Notes under the pieces: model-generated
Database searches by the model: none
What the model was told of the DNA's origin: nothing
Seen by the model: only the letters and a program-made list of their open reading frames with translations
In this document: piece after piece, positions 1 through 5,391 of the stretch
Numbering within the stretch: position 1 is the first letter of the stretch
Layout: each line of letters begins with the position of its first letter
Made by a program: the position numbers and the translations under genes
DNA from: Prolixibacteraceae bacterium
GTDB taxonomy: Bacteria > Bacteroidota > Bacteroidia > Bacteroidales > Prolixibacteraceae
Direction: 5' to 3'
DNA: 5,511 bases
NCBI GenBank assembly: GCA_016931875.1
Contig: JAFGDX010000085.1
Location: 1-5,511, forward strand

Positions 1-1082
1 ACAAACGTGATGAGCGGAATGTTAAATGCATCGCAGGTGCGCACAAAACGGCTGATTTTATCCGACGCATCAATGTCGAGACATCCGGCCTGAATTAATG
101 GCTGGTTGGCAATAATTCCTGTTGTACGGTTGTTCAAACGGCCAAAACCAACGATACAGTTTTCTGCATAGTGCTCGTGCACTTCGTAAAAATGCCGCTG
201 ATCGAGCACCGATTCAATCACTTTTTTCATGTCGTAAGGAGTTTTGGCATCGTCGGGTATAATGGTGTCAAGTTCCTCACACATTCGTGCGGGATCGTCA
301 CCCATCGGAATCAGCGGCGCATCTTCCAGATTATTGTTTGGAAGGTAACCCAGTAATTCAATAATCGATTCGATGGTTTCCTCATCGCTTTCGCAGGCGA
401 AATGGGCATTGCCGCTTTTGGTGTTATGTGCCATGGCCCCGCCCAGTGCTTCAAAGGTCGTTTCCTCGCCGGTAACCGTTTTAATCACGTACGGACTGGT
501 AATAAACATGTGGCTTTGCTTTTTTACCATGTACACAAAGTCTGTCATGGCAGGTGAATATACAGCTCCGCCGGCACAGGGTCCCATAATGGCTGAAATT
601 TGCGGAATAACACCCGATGCCCTCGAGTTTCGCATAAAAATTTCGCCGTAGCCTTTCAGAGCATCCACTCCCTCTTCCACACGTGCGCCGCCCGAATCGT
701 TCAGCCCCACAACCGGAGCACCGGCTTTTACGGCAAGGTCCATAATCTTACAAATTTTTGCAGCGTGCATTTCACCCAACGACCCTCCCCGCGAAGTAAA
801 ATCCTGCGAAAAGGCAAATACCGTGCGTCCGTTTACTTTTCCGTGGCCGACAATCACACCGTCGGAGGGAATGTTTTCTTTATCCATGCCAAAGTTCACC
901 GAACGGTGTTTCACAAATGTGTCAATTTCACGAAAAGTGCCTTTGTCAAACAATAAACCGATGCGCTCCCGTGCGGTTAACTTCCCTTTTTCATGTTGTT
1001 TGGCCACGCGCACTTCGCCGCCCATGGCCTGAACTTCTGCCCGTTTCTTTTTTAATTGTTCAATTTTTTCCGATACTTTCAT
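1..1082 (-). CDS. Acyl-CoA carboxylase carboxyltransferase (beta) subunit, PccB/MmdA type, N-terminal 360 codons
   Basis: This is the carboxyltransferase subunit that moves carboxyl between carboxybiotin and a short acyl-CoA, propionyl-/methylmalonyl-CoA in the closest families; it acts in the cytoplasm, or at the membrane if part of the sodium-pumping decarboxylase. The frame reads without interruption from ATG (1082-1080) to the left edge, so the C-terminal third of a usual ~515-residue protein is missing. The start MKVSEKIEQLKKKRAEV and the block LTARERIGLLFDKGTF (from about residue 35) are typical of the family. N128-D-S-G-G132 followed by ARVEEGVDAL, and G167-P-C-A-G-G-A173 in the crotonase-like fold, are hallmark acyl-CoA and oxyanion-hole segments of the N-terminal half. 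The C-terminal half begins around NQP...AGCLDIDASDKISRFVR and is cut after IPLITF. Biotin-carrier and biotin-carboxylase or membrane subunits would lie beyond the left edge, downstream on this strand. Whether it is PccB or MmdA cannot be decided here, so no symbol is given. Family assignment is very secure. Confidence 0.96.
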   Translation of the reverse strand, partial: MKVSEKIEQLKKKRAEVQAMGGEVRVAKQHEKGKLTARERIGLLFDKGTFREIDTFVKHRSVNFGMDKENIPSDGVIVGHGKVNGRTVFAFSQDFTSRGGSLGEMHAAKICKIMDLAVKAGAPVVGLNDSGGARVEEGVDALKGYGEIFMRNSRASGVIPQISAIMGPCAGGAVYSPAMTDFVYMVKKQSHMFITSPYVIKTVTGEETTFEALGGAMAHNTKSGNAHFACESDEETIESIIELLGYLPNNNLEDAPLIPMGDDPARMCEELDTIIPDDAKTPYDMKKVIESVLDQRHFYEVHEHYAENCIVGFGRLNNRTTGIIANQPLIQAGCLDIDASDKISRFVRTCDAFNIPLITF

Positions 1083-1168
1083 GGTTGTGTCATTAAATCA
1101 TCCTGTTATCTTTTTTTTCTGAACATCGAAATCCATTTATTCAGAATTTCCTTTTTATGTTATATTAG

Positions 1169-1180
1169 AGAAATATTTCT
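1169..1180. repeat. Perfect 12-bp palindrome AGAAATATTTCT
   Basis: AGAAATATTTCT is its own reverse complement and lies about 87 bases upstream of the leftward carboxyltransferase start. It could be an operator for a dimeric regulator. In DNA this AT-rich, a 12-bp palindrome can also arise by chance, so the functional reading is weak. Confidence 0.25.
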
Positions 1181-1555
1181 TTATTTTAGAATGTACTTTA
1201 ACATATTATTTTTGCTTTTTGACATTGAATGCGTTTTCTTAACTGCTATATTTATTTACTTTCGCTGTTCCTTTCCCAGTGGATATCCAGTAGTTGATTT
1301 TTGATGCAAATAAAGAAAAAAATCTTTAATAATAAAATGAGAGAAATTATTTTGTGATTACAGCAAGGGGCTTTTTTTCAGAAAAAGAGTGTTTTTATAA
1401 CTGAATGTGTGGGAAAAAATCTGGCAGACAGCCGATTGTGTATTGTTATTTATTTGTTAAAAATTTTAAGCCATCTTTTTTTTAAAAAAGGGGTGCTCTT
1501 TCTGATACTTTTTACAGGGTGGCAATGAAACAGTGTTCATTTTTGCAGTTGTTTT

Positions 1556-1675
1556 CCCGGGCAAAAAAGAACCCTGCGGAGGTTGTTCCGAAAAAACCGG
1601 GCTCCTTTTTACACTCCCGGGCATTTGGTTCAGGCAGCCCGGATGCCTGAACAGGAAACGTTTTTATTTTTTTTA
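1556..1675 (+). other. Candidate structured RNA or leader with three CCGGGC copies
   Basis: A GC-richer island inside an AT-rich spacer carries CCGGGC at 1557-1562, 1597-1602 and 1617-1622. The first and last lie in a 9-base direct repeat, TCCCGGGCA, 60 bases apart (1555-1563 and 1615-1623). Each copy is complementary to GCCCGG at 1637-1642, the loop of the hairpin at 1628-1652. A T-rich run (from 1661) follows. This arrangement allows alternative pairings or a pseudoknot, as expected of a regulatory leader of the gene at 1804 or a small RNA ending near 1675. It matches no riboswitch I know. The pattern is read directly from the sequence; the RNA role is inference. Confidence 0.35.
1628..1652 (+). 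repeat. Perfect 9-bp hairpin, GTTCAGGCA/TGCCTGAAC
   Basis: GTTCAGGCA and TGCCTGAAC pair without mismatch around a 7-base loop, GCCCGGA. A T-rich stretch begins at 1661, eight bases beyond the stem. An intrinsic terminator normally has the U-run directly at the stem, so this is at best an imperfect terminator or attenuator. It lies about 150 bases upstream of the start at 1804. Confidence 0.5.
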
Positions 1676-1803
1676 TATATCCACGCAACCTTTTCTACCT
1701 CCAATTCCATCTGTATACAGAAATAACGGATGAATGTGTTTTGTCACCAACAACTATAATATTCGGGCGGTAAAATCATGAAATCGGTTTAAACAAAAAA
1801 CTT

Positions 1804-2571
1804 ATGAAAAAATTGTGTCTGTTTTTATTTGCAATTCTGTTTGCATTTCCTGTGTTTTCACAGTTGGAAAAGGGCTATGTCCGTTTAAAAAACGGCACGG
1901 TACTGAAAGGAAAATACCAGTACTCCGATGGTAAAATTCACATTGTTTCGGCTGGTAATTTATGGACATTTGATGCTGCGGAGGTGGACACGATCACCGG
2001 GAACCGTTTGGACAATTTGCATCGATTACAGGTTCCGGATGCCGGCTCTCCGTGGTTTTACCGCATGGAAGCAGGTTTGCTCATCGGGAATTCGCAAAAC
2101 AACCAGTCGGCGCCGCTGGTTGTATCCGCATCGGCCAACTACAGGCTTACTTCCCGGTTTTCGGCGGGAGCAGGTTTGGGTGCCGAGTTCTACAAAGAAT
2201 CATATCTCCCGGTTTTTCTGAACCTGGAATACCGATTCAGGGAGAATTTTGCTTCACCCTTTATTTTTCTGAGAGGAGGTTATGAGGTTCCGCTGGAAGA
2301 CGGAGGCGCCATGTATTACGACATTTACCCCATGTGGAGCAGCATTTGGCCCGGCCCGGGTTACACACAGGGGAAACTCAATGCAAAAGGTGGTGTAACG
2401 GTGAATCCCGGAGTGGGGTACACCTATATGTTTTCGTGGAACTTTGGCATGTCATTCTCTGTGGGGTACCAGTTTCACCGGCTGCATTACAAGGCCGAAG
2501 AGGAAAAAGGCTACGGGCTTGATATCGATTACAACCGGCTTTCAGTAAAAATCGGAATTCTTTTCAACTAA
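1804..2571 (+). CDS. Secreted outer-membrane beta-barrel-like protein with N-terminal GTVLKGK domain
   Basis: This 255-residue protein has no specific function that I recognise. Residues 1-19 form a clear signal peptide (MKK, a run rich in Phe, Leu and Ala, VFS before Q20), predicting export. Residues about 24-65 form a small beta-rich domain starting with GYVRLKNGTVLKGK; the 'K-N-G-x-x-x-K-G-K' pattern recurs at the N-terminus of Bacteroidota envelope proteins. From about residue 84 to the end there are alternating hydrophobic and polar strands rich in Gly, Tyr and Phe, such as RMEAGLLIGN, FSAGAGLGAEFY, VFLNLEYRFR, FIFLRGGYEV and MSFSVGYQFHRL. Their number suits a small barrel of about eight strands. 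The last strand is LSVKIGILFN. The ATG has an A-rich leader (AAACAAAAAACTT) and no Shine-Dalgarno, usual for this phylum. The lipoprotein gene begins 12 bases downstream, so the two are probably co-transcribed. A periplasmic, non-barrel beta protein is the alternative. Confidence 0.82.
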   Translation: MKKLCLFLFAILFAFPVFSQLEKGYVRLKNGTVLKGKYQYSDGKIHIVSAGNLWTFDAAEVDTITGNRLDNLHRLQVPDAGSPWFYRMEAGLLIGNSQNNQSAPLVVSASANYRLTSRFSAGAGLGAEFYKESYLPVFLNLEYRFRENFASPFIFLRGGYEVPLEDGGAMYYDIYPMWSSIWPGPGYTQGKLNAKGGVTVNPGVGYTYMFSWNFGMSFSVGYQFHRLHYKAEEEKGYGLDIDYNRLSVKIGILFN

Positions 2572-2583
2572 AACATTTTGAAC

Positions 2584-3867
2584 ATGAAAACAACCAGAAA
2601 TATATTCACACTGTTTATTTTATTTGCAGGACTTAATTCCTGTATGGACGAGTACACCGAGGTTTTTACCGCCAACTACCCGGTTTATATGAGCTGGGAA
2701 GAGTTGCGGGCCTCGGTAAAAATGACTGAGTCGCGCGAGTTGGTAAACCCCGGGAAAATCTATTTTAAAGACGGCTATATTTTTATCAATGAAGAACTCA
2801 AAGGCATTCATGTGTTTGATAACCAGGACCCCGCCAACCCTCAGAACATCGGGTTTGTAGAGGTGCCCGGAAACGTTGATATTGCCATCAAAGACAATAT
2901 TTTGTATGCCGACAGTTACGTCGATTTAGTTGCCATTGATATTTCCGATGTAAATAATCCCGAAGAGGTAAAACGGGTGAAAGATGTGTTCCCTTACTCC
3001 ACGCCACCCTATAACGTAGATTACCGAGTGGCGGAGTTGGATGAGGAAAAAGGCGTGGTTGTTGAATGGGAGATTAAAAAAGTACGCCAGGAAATGGAGT
3101 ACCGCTATTACCCGGTGTACTACAATGTTGGGTATGCCCTGGAAGATGCGGCCCGTTTTAACGGCGCCGCCCCTGCCGCAGGCAACGGCGGTACCTTTGG
3201 CATTGGCGGGTCGATGGCACGTTTTGGCCTTTACAGCGATTATTTGTATGCGGTTGACAATTCCACGCTTTACATGTTTGATGTAAAAAACCCGGAAAGC
3301 CCGGGAAGTATAGGAAAACAGGGCGTGGGCGGGAGTGTGGAAACCATGTTTATTACCGACGGGCACATGTTTTTCGGAACACAAACGGGGATGCGCATTT
3401 ACAGCCTGGATGTACCAACCGTACCGGCTTATATAGGTCAGTTCTGGCACGTAACCAGTTGCGACCCGGTGGTGGTAGCCGATGGTTATGCCTATGTTAC
3501 CCTGCGTGGCGGAAATGCATGCGGCAGTGATGTCAACCGGCTGGATGTGCTTCAGCTTTCGGATGACTACAAAGCAACAGCGCTGCTGCAGTCGTACCCA
3601 CTGAGCGGCCCCTACGGGCTGGGTATCGACGATGAGGTTTTGTTTGTGTGCGACGGCGAGGAAGGGTTGAAAGTGTACGATGTAACCGACAAGTTCCACA
3701 TCGACGACCATCAGATTGCTGCTTTCCCAAATATCAATACATACGATGTTATACCTGTAAACGGATATCTGTTTATGATAGGCGACGACGGGTTCTATCA
3801 GTACGATTATTCCGATATCCAAAACATTTCCCAGGTTAGTGTTATTCCAGTTGCTAACGAAGAGTAA
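2584..3867 (+). CDS. LVIVD-repeat lipoprotein, probable seven-bladed beta-propeller
   Basis: This is a 427-residue lipoprotein, anchored through Cys20 of the lipobox LNSC after the signal MKTTRNIFTLFILFAG. The mature part holds seven LVIVD-like units, recognised by '(x)-G-h-x-h-(F/Y/I)-D-x-x-(D/N)-P': about K73 (KGIHVFDNQDPANP), L115 (LVAIDISDVNNP), S227 (STLYMFDVKNPESP), T268 (TGMRIYSLDVPTVP), N318 (NRLDVLQLSDD), E360 (EGLKVYDVTDK) and G400 (GDDGFYQYDYSDI). LVIVD repeats are known from bacterial and archaeal surface proteins and are thought to fold as propeller blades; seven units would close one propeller. Blades 2 and 3 are separated by an insert (about residues 130-215) with a charged segment and an Ala/Gly-rich stretch, AAPAAGNGGTFGIGGS. 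ATG at 2584 is preferred over the in-frame TTG six bases earlier. No catalytic motif is visible; binding or scaffolding is the likely job. It lies 12 bases after the barrel gene. Confidence 0.88.
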   Translation: MKTTRNIFTLFILFAGLNSCMDEYTEVFTANYPVYMSWEELRASVKMTESRELVNPGKIYFKDGYIFINEELKGIHVFDNQDPANPQNIGFVEVPGNVDIAIKDNILYADSYVDLVAIDISDVNNPEEVKRVKDVFPYSTPPYNVDYRVAELDEEKGVVVEWEIKKVRQEMEYRYYPVYYNVGYALEDAARFNGAAPAAGNGGTFGIGGSMARFGLYSDYLYAVDNSTLYMFDVKNPESPGSIGKQGVGGSVETMFITDGHMFFGTQTGMRIYSLDVPTVPAYIGQFWHVTSCDPVVVADGYAYVTLRGGNACGSDVNRLDVLQLSDDYKATALLQSYPLSGPYGLGIDDEVLFVCDGEEGLKVYDVTDKFHIDDHQIAAFPNINTYDVIPVNGYLFMIGDDGFYQYDYSDIQNISQVSVIPVANEE

Positions 3868-3890
3868 TGTCTTCGTATCTAACCTAAGGC

Positions 3891-3924
3891 AAAGCCCGGT
3901 GAACAGCCGGGCTTTCTTCTTTTT
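3891..3924 (+). terminator. Intrinsic terminator after the LVIVD lipoprotein gene
   Basis: AAAGCCCGG (3891-3899) pairs perfectly with CCGGGCTTT (3907-3915) around the loop TGAACAG. The run TCTTCTTTTT follows to 3924. The stem starts 23 bases after the stop codon at 3865-3867. Only 22 bases separate the T-run from the ATG at 3947, leaving no room for a full promoter after it, so the downstream pair needs read-through or a promoter overlapping the end of the upstream gene or this hairpin. Confidence 0.88.
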
Positions 3925-3946
3925 AAAAGAGTGTTGAATGTTGAAA

Positions 3947-4324
3947 ATGAAAAAATATTTGCTTCCGGCTGGCTTGATTTTGTTTGTCTTTCTCATTCAC
4001 GCCTGTAAAAAAACAGAGTGGGAAAAGGAGGTTTTTACTGTTGAAGTTTTGGGCGTTGGAATGGATTGCGGAGATACCTATTTGATTCAATTCAGGGAAG
4101 AAGATGAGCAAAAAATAAACAGATATCTTGAAAATACAAATGCTTATTTCCCCGTGTTTTATGCTGTTAATTTGCCTGAAGAGTACAAAAAACAGGGGCT
4201 TTTTCTGCATATAACCCTTGGTAAATGCACTGCAGACGATTTTCTGGCCTGCACAACACTTGGCCCGGGCTACTCTCATGTTTGTATCAGTTCAGCAGAA
4301 ACCATAAGTATTGCAAGCCAATGA
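3947..4324 (+). CDS. Small lipoprotein with four cysteines in the mature domain
   Basis: This 125-residue protein has the signal sequence MKKYLLPAGLILFVFLIHAC, with Cys20 as the predicted lipidation site, and KK directly after it. The ATG at 3938 (adds MLK) is equally in frame; 3947 is chosen because MKK is the usual start of such signals. The mature domain has Cys41 in GMDCGDTYLIQF, an AVNLPEEYKKQGL segment at about residues 73-85, and Cys94, Cys102 and Cys113 in the C-terminal part, where CTTLGPGYSHVCIS is the most striking stretch. A 'DCGD...LPEE...K..G' plus 'CTTLGP' layout is something I associate with small Bacteroidota lipoproteins of unknown function; I cannot name a family. Two disulfides are possible. 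Its TGA overlaps the ATG of the next gene (ATGA at 4321-4324), implying translational coupling. Confidence 0.8.
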   Translation: MKKYLLPAGLILFVFLIHACKKTEWEKEVFTVEVLGVGMDCGDTYLIQFREEDEQKINRYLENTNAYFPVFYAVNLPEEYKKQGLFLHITLGKCTADDFLACTTLGPGYSHVCISSAETISIASQ

Positions 4325-5166
4325 GAACAGGATTACACGCAACAATTGTACTGTGGATGGCCATGGGGTTGGCCGGATGTTCGCTTTTTGAAGAGAGCGA
4401 CAGCCCCGATGTGTCGCAAATCGATTTTCTGTTTGGGACGGAAGAATCGGGCAGATTAAAAAAACAACTCAACTTTTCGGGCTCGGATGATGAAACTGTA
4501 AATTCCGATATCGAATTTATTTATGAAGACAACCGTCTGACAGAAAAAGTGTATCACGATTACCTGGGAGCCCAACCTTACATTCTGCAAAAGGATGAAT
4601 TTATTTACAAAAACGGCCGGCTTTCGCAAATGATTCATTATTTCCGCACCGGCACCACCACAAGCCCGCTGGCGGTTTCCAAAATATATTCCTATACTTA
4701 CCCCGATGCAAACACCAAAACCGAGGTGATTTACAACGACGAGGGCGAACGCCGCGATTCGGTTATTTACAGCTATGCAGGAAATCTCCTGACAGAAGAA
4801 AAACATTACAACCATTTGGGTACCTGGGGCAGCAAATACGAATACAACAGCAAAGGGAAACTCGTTAAAATCACCGATCTGGCCAGCGACGACAAGTTTA
4901 CCGTCCATTCTTTTGATAAAAAAGGGCGGCTCAACAAAACCGAAGGGGTGGTAAACGGCGAAGTAAAATCAACTGCCTGGTACGAATACGAAATTATACG
5001 CAACACGCTGGTTATTACCATGTTTTCGGAAGATGTGTACAGCCGTGGCGAACGAAGGCCCTCTGCCCGGAAAACCTATAAAAACGGAAAACTGGTGGAA
5101 TACGTTTTGTATCACCCCACTTTTCCGGGGGCAGAATGGTATTGCAACCGCTTCGAATATTATTAG
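4321..5166 (+). CDS. YD/RHS-like repeat lipoprotein
   Basis: This is a 281-residue lipoprotein. The signal MRTGLHATIVLWMAMGLAGC has an ideal lipobox LAGC, with Cys20 the anchor. The start at 4321 is set by this signal and the ATGA overlap; a longer frame from 4225 would put the signal in mid-protein and overlap the previous gene by 100 bases. The mature part is made of beta-rich units of the kind 'Y-x-(Y/N)-x-x-G-(K/R)-L-x-x': Y68 (YEDNRLTE), Y96 (YKNGRLSQM), Y138 (YNDEGERRD), Y150 (YSYAGNLLTEE), Y173 (YEYNSKGKLVKI), F198 (FDKKGRLNKT) and Y253 (YKNGKLVEY). These resemble the YD repeats of RHS/wall-associated proteins, but the protein is short, with no RHS core box or C-terminal toxin domain; it ends in RFEYY. 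Many Bacteroidota lipoproteins carry such repeats, with function unknown. An intrinsic terminator follows, so it is the last gene of the unit. Confidence 0.86.
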   Translation: MRTGLHATIVLWMAMGLAGCSLFEESDSPDVSQIDFLFGTEESGRLKKQLNFSGSDDETVNSDIEFIYEDNRLTEKVYHDYLGAQPYILQKDEFIYKNGRLSQMIHYFRTGTTTSPLAVSKIYSYTYPDANTKTEVIYNDEGERRDSVIYSYAGNLLTEEKHYNHLGTWGSKYEYNSKGKLVKITDLASDDKFTVHSFDKKGRLNKTEGVVNGEVKSTAWYEYEIIRNTLVITMFSEDVYSRGERRPSARKTYKNGKLVEYVLYHPTFPGAEWYCNRFEYY

Positions 5167-5197
5167 CTTCATACGGATTTATTGTGTTTAGGAAATG

Positions 5198-5221
5198 GCC
5201 CGGTTTTGCCGGGCTTTTTTT
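5198..5221 (+). terminator. Intrinsic terminator after the YD-repeat lipoprotein gene
   Basis: GCCCGG (5198-5203) pairs with CCGGGC (5209-5214) around the loop TTTTG, followed by seven T (5215-5221). It begins 31 bases after the stop codon. The stem core is identical to that of the terminator at 3891-3924. On the opposite strand no T-run follows the hairpin, so it should act rightward only. Confidence 0.9.
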
Positions 5222-5318
5222 GTTTCTTTTCAAGAAGAAAAAACGGGAACAAAAACCTCTTTTGAAAACCATGTCAGGGTAATCTTACTACCGTTATATC
5301 TTAATTTTTAGCAGATAT

Positions 5319-5391
5319 GTGAATACATACTTTGTTGTGAAATGTTGAATGGGTAAGCTATTTGATTTCATCTTAAGAATGTATGTATCAC
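5319..5391. repeat. Imperfect nested inverted repeat at the end of the minus-strand gene
   Basis: The outer arms GTGAATACATAC (5319-5330) and GTATGTATCAC (5381-5391) pair over 11 bp with one bulged A. Inside lies a second pair, TGAAAT (5338-5343) and ATTTCA (5365-5370), with a 21-base loop. The right arm includes the stop codon (5388-5390) of the minus-strand gene, so the structure would form at the 3' end of that transcript. It has no U-run after it, so it is not a standard terminator. It could be an mRNA 3'-end structure or a protein-binding site. Otherwise 5222-5387 shows nothing I can name. Confidence 0.4.

Larger units (their letters stand above)
1083..1803. other. 721-base intergenic region between divergent genes
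   Basis: I find no gene in this stretch. Positions 1083-1550 are strongly AT-rich with many T- and A-runs and stop codons in all frames. Positions 1550-1655 are noticeably richer in GC and contain the CCGGGC copies and hairpin listed separately. The region must hold the promoters of the leftward carboxyltransferase and of the rightward gene at 1804. I could not find a convincing Bacteroidota promoter (TTTG, about 19-21 bases, TAnnTTTG) on either strand. A 66-codon open frame at 1533-1733 exists but looks non-coding. The length is unusual for a divergent spacer, so a long 5' leader or a small RNA is possible. Confidence 0.7.

Noticed and set aside
373..1032. Plus-strand open frames of 69-118 codons across 373-1032
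   Set aside because: They lie antisense to the strongly conserved carboxyltransferase frame and are shadows of it.
1371..1493. T-run/A-run hairpins such as CTTTTTTTCAGAAAAAG and CTTTTTTTTAAAAAAG
   Set aside because: Pure A-T pairing in a poly-A/T-rich region is expected by chance. The stems are too weak to call terminators.
1533..1733. 66-codon open frame in the spacer (two CxxC-like cysteines)
   Set aside because: No signal peptide or recognisable domain, odd composition, and it runs through the hairpin and T-rich run. More likely structured non-coding DNA.
1739..1766. Promoter-like words TTTTG and TATAAT upstream of the gene at 1804
   Set aside because: TTTG at 1740-1743 and TATAAT at 1755-1760 are only 11 bases apart, too close for either the Bacteroidota or the sigma-70 arrangement. 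The -7 box TAnnTTTG is not matched.
2926..3996. A 356-codon open frame on the minus strand opposite the LVIVD lipoprotein gene
   Set aside because: It lies antisense to a gene with a clear lipoprotein signal and repeat domains, runs through the terminator, and its product has no domain logic. It is a by-product of the codon use of the plus-strand gene.
4225..4320. Upstream extension of the YD-repeat lipoprotein to an ATG at 4225
   Set aside because: It would place the LAGC signal peptide 32 residues inside the protein and overlap the preceding gene by 100 bases. The ATG at 4321 gives an ideal signal and an ATGA overlap.
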